Assembly (NCBI RefSeq): GCF_009177095.1
Contig: NZ_AP021861.1
Location: 2,710,501-2,774,500, forward strand
Direction: 5' to 3'
DNA from: Lacipirellula parvula
GTDB lineage: Bacteria; Planctomycetota; Planctomycetia; Pirellulales; Lacipirellulaceae
Length of the DNA: 64,000 nt
A program made the position numbers and the translations under genes. How positions within the stretch are numbered: the first letter of the stretch is position 1; the number at the start of each line of letters is the position of its first letter. Positions 45,028-53,899 of this stretch are shown in pieces. The notes beneath the pieces are model-generated. The model had not been told where the DNA came from, did not search any database, and saw nothing but the letters and a program-made list of their open reading frames with translations.

Positions 45028-46199
45028 CGAACCATACCTCGGGCGTCTATCGTTAATTCTTGGAGAGAACCTTCACTATCGAACCACCATGCCGAGTCCG
45101 TCAGATTGATCGTCGGACAGACGTGGTTAGGAATCACCGAAACTCGCTCGCCGACGCGCGGCGTCCGTTCGCACCGTGAGACGTCGATTTGGCCATGCTC
45201 TTCGCTGAGAGCCGTGACGACCGCTTCGGGGTACTCGACGACGAAGCCATGCCCAGACGTCGGCGCCGGAATGCAGCGATCAGCGGCGAGCGCTTTGGCG
45301 CCGGCGTCGATTACCACCTGCCCCGGCACGGCCGTGCTGACGACAGTCGCGATCATTCGCACCGCACAATCGTGCAGTCCGCAGAAGCCGCCGCGGACGG
45401 TGTTCATGTCGTTGAACACGTAGGTGCCGGGGCGAATCTCGGTAACGCCCGGCATCAAATGCGAGTTGAACGCCGTGGGCGTTGACCCGGCCGAAACGAT
45501 CCGCGGCGTCATGCCGATCGCAGCGAGCGCGCCGATGCATGCCTGCACGAACTCGCCGGCGGTCTGCAGCGGCGCCGCCTGCTCGGCCGGCTTCACCCAA
45601 ATATGGCCGGGATAGCAAAACAATCCATCGAACCGCAGTTTGTCGCTTGCGGCGATCAACTGCGCGAGCATGACGCATTGCTCAGGATTGCTCGCGCCGG
45701 TGCGATGCATGCCGACGTCGGCGTCGACGAGCACGCCGACCCGTCGCCCGCGTCCCGGCGCTGCCGCCGCCAGGCGCTCGATCGCCTCCGCCGAGTCAGC
45801 CGCGACGAGCACGTCGCCCCGTTCCGCGAGTTCGCCAATCGCTCGCAAGCTGGCAGGCGTGATTGGCGGGTAAGCAATGAGAATCGGCGCACCGAGCGGC
45901 GCCATGACGCGCGCTTCGCCCGGCTTGGCGACCGTCAGTCCCACAGCGCCTGCGTCGAGTTGCAGCTGCGCGATCCGCTGCGACTTGTGCGTCTTCGTAT
46001 GCGGCCGCAGCGCGAGTCCATGCGACGCGCAATAGGTTGCCATGCGCTCGATGTTCCGCTCAACGAGCGCGCCGTCGATCGCCAAGCAAGGCGTCGCCAA
46101 GCGCGCGTCGTCGCGGACCGACTGCAGTCGGTCCAGTGCTCGCAATTCAGTGGTTTTCGACGCGGTATTTGCCGCAATACCAGATATTTGGGCTGACAT
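45024..46199 (-). CDS. DSD1-type PLP enzyme (D-threonine aldolase / D-serine dehydratase-like)
   Basis: A 391-aa fold-type III protein with the PLP motif PHTKTHKS (Lys69), TVAKPGEARVM, VDVGMHRTG-like and YPGHIW motifs, and a C-terminal metal-binding part with VCPTINLTD, resembling DSD1-type His/Cys sites. Family members cleave D-threonine or D-3-hydroxyaspartate or dehydrate D-serine. Together with the aminotransferase it may process a hydroxy-amino acid made or released in this locus. It is the first gene of its operon, divergent from the M19 dipeptidase. Confidence 0.85.
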   Translation of the reverse strand: MSAQISGIAANTASKTTELRALDRLQSVRDDARLATPCLAIDGALVERNIERMATYCASHGLALRPHTKTHKSQRIAQLQLDAGAVGLTVAKPGEARVMAPLGAPILIAYPPITPASLRAIGELAERGDVLVAADSAEAIERLAAAAPGRGRRVGVLVDADVGMHRTGASNPEQCVMLAQLIAASDKLRFDGLFCYPGHIWVKPAEQAAPLQTAGEFVQACIGALAAIGMTPRIVSAGSTPTAFNSHLMPGVTEIRPGTYVFNDMNTVRGGFCGLHDCAVRMIATVVSTAVPGQVVIDAGAKALAADRCIPAPTSGHGFVVEYPEAVVTALSEEHGQIDVSRCERTPRVGERVSVIPNHVCPTINLTDSAWWFDSEGSLQELTIDARGMVR

Positions 46200-46268
46200 A
46201 AACTAATAAGCGACTATATCCTGAACGTTGGCGGAAGTGGTCACGTACTCGCACTGCAGCTCGCAACG

Positions 46269-47378
46269 ATGAAACTCATTGCCGATAGCCATCTCGATCT
46301 GGCGTGGAACGCCCTGTTGATGAACCGCGACCTGACGTGGCCGATCGCGGAGCTCAACGCTCGCGAAGCGGCTCACCGCGACGCCCCTGGCCGCGGCTGT
46401 GCGACGACGACGCTTCCCGAAATGCGTCGCGGCGCCATCGCTATTTGCCTCGGCACGCTTGTCGCCGGGGCCTCCTCGCAAGGTAGCGCCTCGCGTTTCA
46501 CCTTCGCCTCGGTCGACGTCGCCAACTCCGTCGCCCGCGGCCAACTCAACTACTACCAGCGCCTCGCCGCCCGCGGCGAGATTCGCCTCATCGGTTCCGG
46601 CGTGGAACTCGCCGATCACGTCGCGCGTTGGCAAGCGGCCGACGAAGCGACTCGCGCTGCGCTGCCGATCGGTCTCGTCGTCGCCTTCGAAGGCTGCGAC
46701 GCCGTCACCGCTCCCGCAGAAGCGGCCGATTGGTTCAAGCTCGGTCTTCGCTGCGCGAGCCTCGTTCACTACGGTCACGGTCGCTACGCCGGCGGCACCG
46801 GCACCACGGCGCCCCTCACCGATCTCGGCCGAGAGCTCCTCGCCGAATTCACCAGCCTCGGTATTCTGCTCGACGTCACTCACCTCAGCGATCTCGCCTT
46901 CGAGCAAACGCTCGACGCCTTCGGCGGCGTCATCTTCGCCAGCCACCAAAACTGCCGCGAACTCGTCCCCGGCGGCCGCCAATTTTCCGATTGGCAACTG
47001 CAGCAAGTGATCGCTCGCGACGGCGTCATCGGCGTCGCCGGCGACGCCTGGATGCTCTCCGCCAAGTGGCCGTCGCAAGCCTCCGGCGAGGCAAAGCCCT
47101 CGCGCGAGATCGTTCCCATTTCGACGATGGCGGATCACATCGATCATATCTGCCAACTCGCCGGGAACGCGCTGCACGCCGCGATCGGCAGCGACCTCGA
47201 CGGCGGGTTCGGCACCGAGCAGACGCCGCATCAGCTCGATACGATCGCCGATCTGCAGCGGCTCGACGCGATTCTTTCGCAACGCGGTTACTCGACGGAA
47301 GACGTTGATCGCATTCTCTCCGGCAACTGGATTCGCTTCTTGCAGCAGCACCTGGCGAACGTGCCGTGCGGCGGCTGA
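46269..47378 (+). CDS. M19 family membrane dipeptidase-like metallopeptidase
   Basis: A 369-aa TIM-barrel zinc dipeptidase: ADSHLDLAWNAL near the start with the HxD ligands (His8, Asp10), VVAFEGCDAV with the bridging Glu, ILLDVTHLSD, IFASHQNCREL and GSDLDGGFG. Family members cleave dipeptides, often with a D-residue second. It is divergent from the DSD1-type gene, so a shared amino-acid or dipeptide role is plausible. No signal peptide is visible. Confidence 0.88.
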   Translation: MKLIADSHLDLAWNALLMNRDLTWPIAELNAREAAHRDAPGRGCATTTLPEMRRGAIAICLGTLVAGASSQGSASRFTFASVDVANSVARGQLNYYQRLAARGEIRLIGSGVELADHVARWQAADEATRAALPIGLVVAFEGCDAVTAPAEAADWFKLGLRCASLVHYGHGRYAGGTGTTAPLTDLGRELLAEFTSLGILLDVTHLSDLAFEQTLDAFGGVIFASHQNCRELVPGGRQFSDWQLQQVIARDGVIGVAGDAWMLSAKWPSQASGEAKPSREIVPISTMADHIDHICQLAGNALHAAIGSDLDGGFGTEQTPHQLDTIADLQRLDAILSQRGYSTEDVDRILSGNWIRFLQQHLANVPCGG

Positions 47379-47419
47379 GCGATTGGCTAAGCCGCGGCAC
47401 GACGTCATCGACGATCGCA

Positions 47420-48433
47420 TCACTTCTCTTGGGGCAGCTCGATCTTCGCCAAGTAGATTTGCGTCTTTCCCTCGTGCGACGAGTAGTAGCTCATCCACAG
47501 CAGCCCCTCGTGCCACACCAGGCCGGGGTAGCTTGTGTCGCCGCCGGAAGGGAGCTCTAGCAGCGGCGTCACGTGGCCCGATTCGCGATCAATCTTTACG
47601 AGCGCCGTTACCGGTTTCGGATTGTGAATACGCCCCGCGGCGACCCATTCGCCCGAGGGAAGCTGCAGCAAGTTCGGTCCGCCGATGAACCGGTCGAGCT
47701 CCTTCCACTTCCACTCGGTGTAGGGGGGAACCGCCGCGCCCAGGAACGCAAAATTTCGCTTCGAGTCTGTGCGGTGGAGGCAAAGCGCCTCGCCATCTCG
47801 GCCGAACCGGATTCGCGCCTCGGTCGGCCACTTCGAATCGGCGAGGAACTTTTCCACCACCGGTTTAAAATGCACGCCGTCCGAACTGTTGAGCAGGCTG
47901 CTCACGTTCATTCCCTTCGGGGCAGGGTAGGCGACGCCCCAAGCCACGTTGTCGTGCCAAGTGACCGCCCACATCCAGCGGCCCATCTCGCTGATTAGCT
48001 CCGGCTGCGTCCAATTGGCGCCGTCAGTGGAGAAGTAGACTAGCGAGCCAGTCTGCCGCTTCCCGTCGAGGACTTGCGCCGCCCCGGCAACCAGCATTAA
48101 TTTTCCTTCAGGCGTCACCGACAGGCTGGCATCGCGCAGGTCGTATGTGTCGTGCTTGATCTGTGAAAGCGACGTCCATTGCTCCCCGTCCTTCGAGTGA
48201 AGGATGCGGATAGCTCCCTGGCTGCCGACATGATTTTGCCCCTCGCGGAAGCCGCAAATCCACTCGTCGCGCCAGCGGAGCAGGTCGGTGAATGCACTGT
48301 GCGGGGCTTCTCCCCAGATTCGCTGGACAGAGACGAGGCGGGCTTGTGGAGTCGCTTCTTCCGCGCGGGAGACTGGCTGAAGTAACAGCCAGGTCGCAAT
48401 CAGTAGCGAGACGCGGCTTAGTATCGTGAGCAT
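47420..48433 (-). CDS. Secreted sialidase-like propeller protein
   Basis: A 337-aa protein from the ATG at 48433, chosen because it begins a signal peptide (LTILSRVSLLIATWLLLQPVSRA) and has GAGG about 9 nt upstream. The longer frame to 48586 adds no recognisable domain. The propeller motifs match residues 30-345 of the fusion at 16917-19025: WGEAPHSAFTDL, FREGQ, DLRDASLSVTPEGKL, FIGGPNLLQLPSGEW, LPSGGDTSYPGLVW and WMSYYSSHEGK. It ends without dockerin or PEP-CTERM. Function: glycan-processing enzyme with unknown sugar, or a binding propeller. Confidence 0.82.
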   Translation of the reverse strand: MLTILSRVSLLIATWLLLQPVSRAEEATPQARLVSVQRIWGEAPHSAFTDLLRWRDEWICGFREGQNHVGSQGAIRILHSKDGEQWTSLSQIKHDTYDLRDASLSVTPEGKLMLVAGAAQVLDGKRQTGSLVYFSTDGANWTQPELISEMGRWMWAVTWHDNVAWGVAYPAPKGMNVSSLLNSSDGVHFKPVVEKFLADSKWPTEARIRFGRDGEALCLHRTDSKRNFAFLGAAVPPYTEWKWKELDRFIGGPNLLQLPSGEWVAAGRIHNPKPVTALVKIDRESGHVTPLLELPSGGDTSYPGLVWHEGLLWMSYYSSHEGKTQIYLAKIELPQEK

Positions 48434-48685
48434 CGTGGACGGCCTCGATTGGCGAAGGGACTTACCGGCAAACGTCGAGTGCAATGCGGAGAAGTAGAGA
48501 AAGTGGAGCAGCGGGCGTCGTAGCAGCCTGCGATGAGCAAGTGTCGAGCCCGTCTTTGACCGAGGTTTCGATTCAAAACTAAGCAAACTGGAGGGGCGGT
48601 TGTCGAGGGTGCATTCTCCGAAAGAGAAGCGTCGCGCGCCGCAAATGAAGTGCGGAGCACGTCGCTCTTCCTGCGTGGAGCTGGC

Positions 48686-48737
48686 TTGACACCGTCATCA
48701 CCACGGATATCATACAGCCTGTTCGTACCGGCTGTCT
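48686..48737 (+). promoter_or_regulatory. Promoter and operator D: HisD-FAH-RidA operon
   Basis: TTGACA (48686-48691), a 16-nt spacer and TATCAT (48708-48713) form a plus-strand promoter nearly identical to the one at site C. The palindrome at 48714-48735 follows with half-sites ACAGCCTGTTC and GTACCGGCTGT, one base off consensus. The promoter faces the HisD-like gene 320 bp away, giving a long leader. No gene is visible in 48738-49057. Confidence 0.7.
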
Positions 48738-49057
48738 AGTGTTTTTGGAAGGGCAGAAGGCAACTTGGCGGCAGGCGTTTCCAGGGAGTCGCCACTTGTT
48801 AGCGTTGCTCTCAAGTCGCTCGCTGATCTCCCATCGATCGGCCACCCCGCCAATGCGGCTGCCCCAATTGACTTGATGCTCTTCCACCGCGGGCTTCGAA
48901 CAGGCAACTGATAGTCATGAAGCGCGGGATCCATCTTTGATGGGGGGAGTTCCTCTCGCTGCCAATTTGCTAGCGTCTCCGCGGCGCCTTTCGGCACAGC
49001 AGTTCCACGGCCGCTACTTTTCTAACTCCCGCAAGTCACTCCCTTCAACAGTGAACG

Positions 49058-50356
49058 ATGGCGAACTACTTCAAAACAGCGCTTGCGCAAGACACATGCC
49101 AGCTCGACAACGATGTTCAGCGAAAAGTCGAGGCAATGCTCGGCGACGTCGCCGCGCAAGGCGATGAGGCGGTGCGGCGGTACTCGCGGGATCTCGATCA
49201 GTGGGAGCCAGCCAATTTCCGATTATCGCCCGCCGAAATCGAGCGTTGCTACGAGGAAGTGAGCGACGAAGTCCAAGCAGACATTCGCTTTGCTCAAGCT
49301 CAGATCAGAAAATTCGCCGAAGCTCAACGCAGTGCGATTCGCGACGTGGAAGTCGAAACGCTGCCTGGCGTCGTGTTAGGGCATAAAAACATTCCGGTTG
49401 CCAGCGTCGGTTGCTACGTCCCCGGGGGACGTTACCCGATGGTCGCCTCGGCTCATATGAGCATCGTAACGGCCAAGGTCGCCGGCGTTGGCCGCATCGC
49501 CGCCACGGCGCCTCCCAGCGGCGGACGTCCCCACCCGGCGATCGTCGTGGCAATGGACATGGCGGGCGCCGATGAAATCTATTGCCTCGGCGGCGTTCAA
49601 GCTGTTGCCGCGCTCGCCCTCGGCACGGCGTCGATCAAACCGGTCGACATGATCGTCGGCCCCGGCAACGCCTATGTCGCCGAAGCGAAGCGGCAACTGT
49701 TCGGCCGCGTCGGCATCGACCTGCTCGCCGGACCTACCGAAACGCTGATCATCGCCGACGAAACGGTCGACGCAGAAATCTGCGCGGTCGACCTGCTTGG
49801 TCAGGCGGAGCATGGTCCCAATTCCCCGGCAATTCTATTGACGAACTCCCAAAAGTTGGCGGAGGAAACGGCACGAGAGGTCGAGCGGCAGCTGCGCACG
49901 CTGCCCACCGGCGACGTCGCGGGGCGGGCGTGGCGCGACTACGGACAAATCATTGTCTGCGATTCGGACGAAGAAATGCTCCGCGTCGCCAACGAGATCG
50001 CTTCCGAGCATGTGCAGGTGATGACCGCCGATCCTGAGTATTTCCTCAATAACATGGTCAATTACGGCTCCTTATTTCTCGGCCCCGAAACGAACGTGGC
50101 GTACGGTGACAAGGTGATTGGCACCAATCACACGTTGCCGACGCGAAAAGCGGGACGTTACACTGGCGGACTCTGGGTGGGCAAGTTTCTCAAAACCTGC
50201 ACCTACCAGCGCGTCGCGCCCGAAGCCTCGGCCATGATCGGCGAGTACTGCTCGCGACTGTGTGCTTTGGAGGGCTTTATGGGCCATAAGGAACAGGCCG
50301 ACATCCGCGTGCGCCGCTATGCGACGGCGAACGCTGCGTCGGGCGCGTCGCGCTAA
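49058..50356 (+). CDS. Histidinol-dehydrogenase-like oxidoreductase (catabolic HisD/HpsN branch)
   Basis: A 432-aa protein of the HisD superfamily: [70 protein letters not shown] and the EHVQVMT region. The tail ([33 protein letters not shown]) resembles sulfopropanediol dehydrogenase-type catabolic homologues. No other his gene is near. It heads an operon with FAH and RidA under operator D. It probably oxidises a primary alcohol or hydroxy compound to an acid. A TGA stop lies one codon before the ATG, so the start cannot be further upstream. Confidence 0.82.
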   Translation: MANYFKTALAQDTCQLDNDVQRKVEAMLGDVAAQGDEAVRRYSRDLDQWEPANFRLSPAEIERCYEEVSDEVQADIRFAQAQIRKFAEAQRSAIRDVEVETLPGVVLGHKNIPVASVGCYVPGGRYPMVASAHMSIVTAKVAGVGRIAATAPPSGGRPHPAIVVAMDMAGADEIYCLGGVQAVAALALGTASIKPVDMIVGPGNAYVAEAKRQLFGRVGIDLLAGPTETLIIADETVDAEICAVDLLGQAEHGPNSPAILLTNSQKLAEETAREVERQLRTLPTGDVAGRAWRDYGQIIVCDSDEEMLRVANEIASEHVQVMTADPEYFLNNMVNYGSLFLGPETNVAYGDKVIGTNHTLPTRKAGRYTGGLWVGKFLKTCTYQRVAPEASAMIGEYCSRLCALEGFMGHKEQADIRVRRYATANAASGASR

Positions 50357-50422
50357 CGTTCGCAGCTTCACTTGATTAGCTACCCTCCCGACCGACCGTT
50401 CGACCACGGCGACCCGATTGTC

Positions 50423-51277
50423 ATGAAACTCATTCGTTTTGGAGCGCCCGGCGCAGAACGCCCCGGCGTTGAACTGGAAAGCGGCGTTCGGAAAGATTGC
50501 TCGCAGCACTTCGCCGACTGGAACCGCGATTTCTTCAATGCCGATGGGCTCGCGCGACTTGCTCAGCTTGTCGAGAAACGAGCCGATGAACTGCCGAACG
50601 TCGCTTCGACGACGCGGCTCGCCGCTCCGGTCGCTCGGCCAGGCAAGGTGATGTGCATCGGCCTCAATTACTCCGATCACGCCGCAGAGTCGGGCATGCC
50701 CATTCCGACCGAGCCCATTCTGTTCCTGAAAGGCTCGAACACCGTCGTCGGCCCGTACGACGACATCCTCATTCCCCGCAATAGCCAGAAGACCGACTGG
50801 GAAGTGGAACTCGGCGTCGTCATCGGCTCGGACGCCCGATACCTCGCTTCGGAGGAAGAGGCGGAGCGTCATATCGCCGGCTACTGCATCTCGCACGACG
50901 TTTCCGAACGCGAGTTCCAGCTCGAACGGGGAGGGCAGTGGACCAAGGGTAAAAGCTGCGACACGTTCAATCCGCTGGGCCCCTACCTTGTGACGCGCGA
51001 CGCCGTGAAGGCGCCCGGCTCGCTGCAAATGACGCTCTCCGTCAACGCCGAGCGGATGCAGAACGGCAGCACGAGCACGATGATTTTCTCGCCGACGTAT
51101 ATCGTTCACTACCTGTCGCAGTTCATGACGCTCGAGGCGGGCGACGTCATCACTACCGGCACGCCCCCCGGCGTCGGCCTGGGGCAGAAGCCGGCGCGGT
51201 ACCTCCGCGCCGGCGACGTCGTCGAGTTGGCGATCGAGGGTCTTGGCGCCCAACGTCAAACCTGCCGCAACGCTTAA
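50423..51277 (+). CDS. Fumarylacetoacetate hydrolase (FAH)-family protein
   Basis: A 284-aa protein with the FAH fold: VMCIGLNYSDHAAESGMP, EPILFLKGSNTVVGP, TDWEVELGVVIG with metal-binding Glu residues, and IVHYLSQFMTLEAGDVITTGTP-type C-terminus, split here as two motifs. Members hydrolyse C-C bonds of diketo acids (2,4-diketo-3-deoxy sugar acids), dehydrate, or decarboxylate. The ATG at 50423 begins the conserved sequence; a longer TTG-initiated frame is less likely. It lies 66 bp after the HisD-like gene. Confidence 0.88.
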   Translation: MKLIRFGAPGAERPGVELESGVRKDCSQHFADWNRDFFNADGLARLAQLVEKRADELPNVASTTRLAAPVARPGKVMCIGLNYSDHAAESGMPIPTEPILFLKGSNTVVGPYDDILIPRNSQKTDWEVELGVVIGSDARYLASEEEAERHIAGYCISHDVSEREFQLERGGQWTKGKSCDTFNPLGPYLVTRDAVKAPGSLQMTLSVNAERMQNGSTSTMIFSPTYIVHYLSQFMTLEAGDVITTGTPPGVGLGQKPARYLRAGDVVELAIEGLGAQRQTCRNA

Positions 51278-51364
51278 TTGCCCTCGCGACTTTCAGTCTC
51301 AACGAGCTTCAGGGTCAACAGAACGCCCCGCGCGTTCCTCGCCCATCACTGTCGGAGATTTCCC

Positions 51365-51832
51365 TTGAGCCCCCGCGATCAACGCCTGCAAGATCTTGGT
51401 TTCCCGCTCGAACGCACGACGCCGGAAGGAACGCTTGTTGATCCGCTGACGGTCGATGGCGACATTATTTACGCATCTGGCCAAGTCCCCTTCGACGGCG
51501 ACGCGCTCGTTTCCGTGGGCAAAGTCCCGTCGCAGATCTCCAAGGAAGCCGCCACCGCCGCTGCCGCCCTGTGCGCCGCCAACGTCCTGCGGGCCGTTCG
51601 CAAGCATCTCGGCTCGCTCGACGAAGTCGAACGCATCGTCCGCATCACCGGCTACGTCAATTCCGACCCTGACTTCACCGAGCAACACCTGATCATCAAC
51701 GGCGCCTCGCAACTTGTCCGCGACGTCTTCGGCGAGGCGGGCCGCCACGCTCGGACGGCGCTGGGCATGGCACAGCTGCCTCTCGGTTCGTCTGTGGAGG
51801 TAGAAATGATCCTCCGCATGAAGAGCAAGTAG
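51365..51832 (+). CDS. ridA: RidA-family reactive enamine/imine deaminase-like protein
   Basis: A 155-aa YjgF/RidA-type protein: LVDPLTVDGDIIYASGQVPFD, RKHLGSLDEVERIVRITGYVNS and ARTALGMAQLPLGSSVEVEM. This resembles the longer RidA-like subfamily. The start is the TTG at 51365 because GGAG (51354-51357) lies 7 nt upstream and the length then fits the family; the frame upstream (from 51278) has no such support. It may detoxify imines from the PLP enzymes encoded nearby, or act on a pathway intermediate. Confidence 0.85.
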   Translation: MSPRDQRLQDLGFPLERTTPEGTLVDPLTVDGDIIYASGQVPFDGDALVSVGKVPSQISKEAATAAAALCAANVLRAVRKHLGSLDEVERIVRITGYVNSDPDFTEQHLIINGASQLVRDVFGEAGRHARTALGMAQLPLGSSVEVEMILRMKSK

Positions 51833-52399
51833 TCCGCTCTTGCTTGTTTTTACGGTCGCATAATACTTGGGCCGGCGTGCTGCGCGGATTTGCGCGATTG
51901 AGCAGCAATCGAGGCGCCCACTTCTAGAAGCAAATTCCCCGTCAGCCGTGAGGCCGCGTGGTTGAGTCGCTGCCAAACGGCGCCGTGCAATTCGAGGGTC
52001 GATACGAGAACGCACGGTCGCCGTCGGGCAAACGACCAGGAAGACGCTCTATCTTTTGCGAGAATGGCCGAGCATGCCGAGCGAGCGTCTCCCACAAGTG
52101 CATATGTGCCGAACGAATGAATTGCTTGCAGCCAATTTGTATGCACGCCTGGAAAATTTAATTCGCTGCTAGTGCAGTGCAGTTCAACGAGCGCTAGTTC
52201 GTGAAGAAGTGGCGACCCTGCTTTCGCAAGAAGTCGATCGACTCGCAAGAGCCGCTCCACCGGCAGTGGCCAATCAGAACCGAATGCGCTCAATTTCCGG
52301 GGCTAGGGTTTTTAGAGCGATCTCCGTGGCAGTGCAAGATTTCCGGGCGGAGGCGACATACGCTCCGCGTACTGACTTCACTCCACGGAGGCTTGGCTG
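51833..52399. other. Intergenic stretch before the CHRD gene
   Basis: A 567-bp gap. A minus-strand frame of 147 codons (51850-52293) has no recognisable motif or ribosome binding site and I do not call it a gene. The gap may hold a terminator of the upstream operon and the promoter of the CHRD gene, but no clear hairpin with a T-run was found. Confidence 0.4.
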
Positions 52400-52999
52400 A
52401 TGAGAATTGCACTACTGTTTGGCTGCGCTGCGATCATTTTCGCTTCGATGGAAGCGGCGTTCGCGCACACGTCGATTTACACGACCACGTTGAGCGGCCC
52501 CAACGAGTTTCCCGCTAATCCGTCGCTGGGGACCGGAACCGCGAAAGTCACCGTCGACTACGATCTGCTCACCATGCGGGTGCAAGCGACGTTTAGCGGG
52601 TTAAGCGGCAACACGACGGCGTCGCACATTCATGGGCCCATTCCAGCTCCGCCGGCCAACCCGCTCGCTGGGGTCGCGACGCCGACTCCCTCGTTCCCCG
52701 GATTTCCGCTGGGCGTGCAGTCGGGAAGCTATGATCAGACGTTCGATATGACGCAAGCATCCAGCTTCAACCCAGCGTTCGTGACGGCAAACGGCGGTAC
52801 CGTAGGGACGGCGATGAATGTGTTCTTTGCCGGGCTCGACGCCGGCAAGATGTATCTCAACATTCACACGACGAACACTCCTGGCGGCGAGATTCGCGGC
52901 TTCTTTACTCTCGTGCCTGAACCCTCGACGTTGGGCCTTGGCGTCGTCGGCCTCTTGGCAGGCGCCGCTTTCCGCCGGCGTGCATTGGCAATCGCTTAG
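52400..52999 (+). CDS. CHRD-domain PEP-CTERM protein
   Basis: A 199-aa protein with a signal peptide ending near AFAH (residue about 23). A CHRD domain follows (TTLSGPNEFPANPS, TASHIHGP, MYLNIHTTNTPGGEIRGFF), then a PEP-CTERM tail (VPEPSTLGLGVVGLL, RRR). CHRD domains occur in extracellular proteins of unknown function. The last 4 bp overlap the converging neighbour. Confidence 0.88.
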   Translation: MRIALLFGCAAIIFASMEAAFAHTSIYTTTLSGPNEFPANPSLGTGTAKVTVDYDLLTMRVQATFSGLSGNTTASHIHGPIPAPPANPLAGVATPTPSFPGFPLGVQSGSYDQTFDMTQASSFNPAFVTANGGTVGTAMNVFFAGLDAGKMYLNIHTTNTPGGEIRGFFTLVPEPSTLGLGVVGLLAGAAFRRRALAIA

Positions 53000-53787
53000 A
53001 GACAATTTCGTCGCCGTCCACGAAACCGGCTGGCGCTTACCGCGGCGATAATCGCCGATGTGAGCGCCGCCGGCTCGGGGACGGCGCTGACCGGCGCCGA
53101 AGAACCGAATGCTCGTTGCCAAATGAGGAAATCTGCGCCGTCGGTGTCTCCATCGTTGTCGGCGTCGGAATCTTGATTGACGCCGAAGTCGCCTCGCCAT
53201 TGCTCAAGATCGAGCCCGTCGACCTTCCCGTCGCTGTTAAAGTCTCCGGCAATGCTGGGGCCGGCGAGCACCAAGTCGAGGCTGTAGTTGACGACGTTGT
53301 CGGTATCCTGAATCAGCAGCGTGTAGTCGCCAGCAGCCAATGGCCTCGCGAAGCCAGGCGTAAAGGGAGCGACGCTCATGTCGATGAGCAAGTCGGCCCC
53401 TACGCCAGAGCTGCCTTCGGCAGCGATATGACTCCAGCCGAGCAGTTTCGAGGGATCAACGTCGAAGTCGAGTCCAGCCGTCCAGGTTGTCCCCGCGCCG
53501 AGGCCAACGAAGGAGACGGCGTTGAATGGATTGACGTAGGACGCGAGCGTGAGCGACGTCAGTGAACTCCCGACTGGAACTGAGAAATGAATCAGATCGA
53601 AATCGCCGGCGCCCGCGCTGCCGACGACTAGATTTGATCTAGAGTCGAGAACAATTGTGGTGGGAAGCGTTGGCGTTCCCGAGAGGTCCGTCAGCACAGA
53701 CTCGTCGTAATTTGCGCCCATCGTCGTGCGTGGCGCGAGAACCAGGCTGGAGACTAACAACGGAGCGATCATCAATCGGCGACGCAT
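52996..53787 (-). CDS. PEP-CTERM protein with dockerin-type repeats
   Basis: A 263-aa secreted protein with a signal peptide of about 24 residues, then an N-terminal beta-rich domain (LTDLSGTPTLPTTIV ... YTLLIQDTD) resembling bacterial pre-peptidase or choice-of-anchor modules. Two dockerin-like Ca repeats (GDFNSDGKVDGLDLEQW; DADNDGDTDGADFLIWQ) and a VPEP-type sorting tail with RGRRR follow. It converges on the CHRD gene with a 4-bp overlap. No catalytic domain is visible. Confidence 0.8.
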   Translation of the reverse strand: MRRRLMIAPLLVSSLVLAPRTTMGANYDESVLTDLSGTPTLPTTIVLDSRSNLVVGSAGAGDFDLIHFSVPVGSSLTSLTLASYVNPFNAVSFVGLGAGTTWTAGLDFDVDPSKLLGWSHIAAEGSSGVGADLLIDMSVAPFTPGFARPLAAGDYTLLIQDTDNVVNYSLDLVLAGPSIAGDFNSDGKVDGLDLEQWRGDFGVNQDSDADNDGDTDGADFLIWQRAFGSSAPVSAVPEPAALTSAIIAAVSASRFRGRRRNCL

Positions 53788-53899
53788 TGGTTTCGGCCCT
53801 GAAAGTTTCTCGGAGTACCGATGAAACTATGTCGCCGCGGGCCGCGGTCATTGCACGCATGCGTCAACAACAGCGTTGACAACGCAGAATCTAATCAGA

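Noticed and set aside
43735-45423. Plus-strand frame of 562 codons across the two PLP enzymes
   Set aside because: It spans the junction of two genes with clear PLP motifs on the other strand; high Arg content and lack of any domain show it is a shadow.
46203-47516. Minus-strand frame of 437 codons over the M19 dipeptidase
   Set aside because: Metal ligands and family motifs are on the plus strand; the reverse frame is explained by C- and G-rich third codon positions.
49058-50356. Annotation as biosynthetic hisD
   Set aside because: The context (FAH, RidA, operator D) and C-terminal tail fit catabolic homologues better, and no other histidine gene is near.
50072-51259. Minus-strand frame of 395 codons over HisD-like and FAH genes
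   Set aside because: Crosses two well-supported genes and shows no protein family.
51850-52293. 147-codon minus-strand frame in the gap before the CHRD gene
   Set aside because: No motif, no ribosome binding site and no neighbour relation; probably chance.
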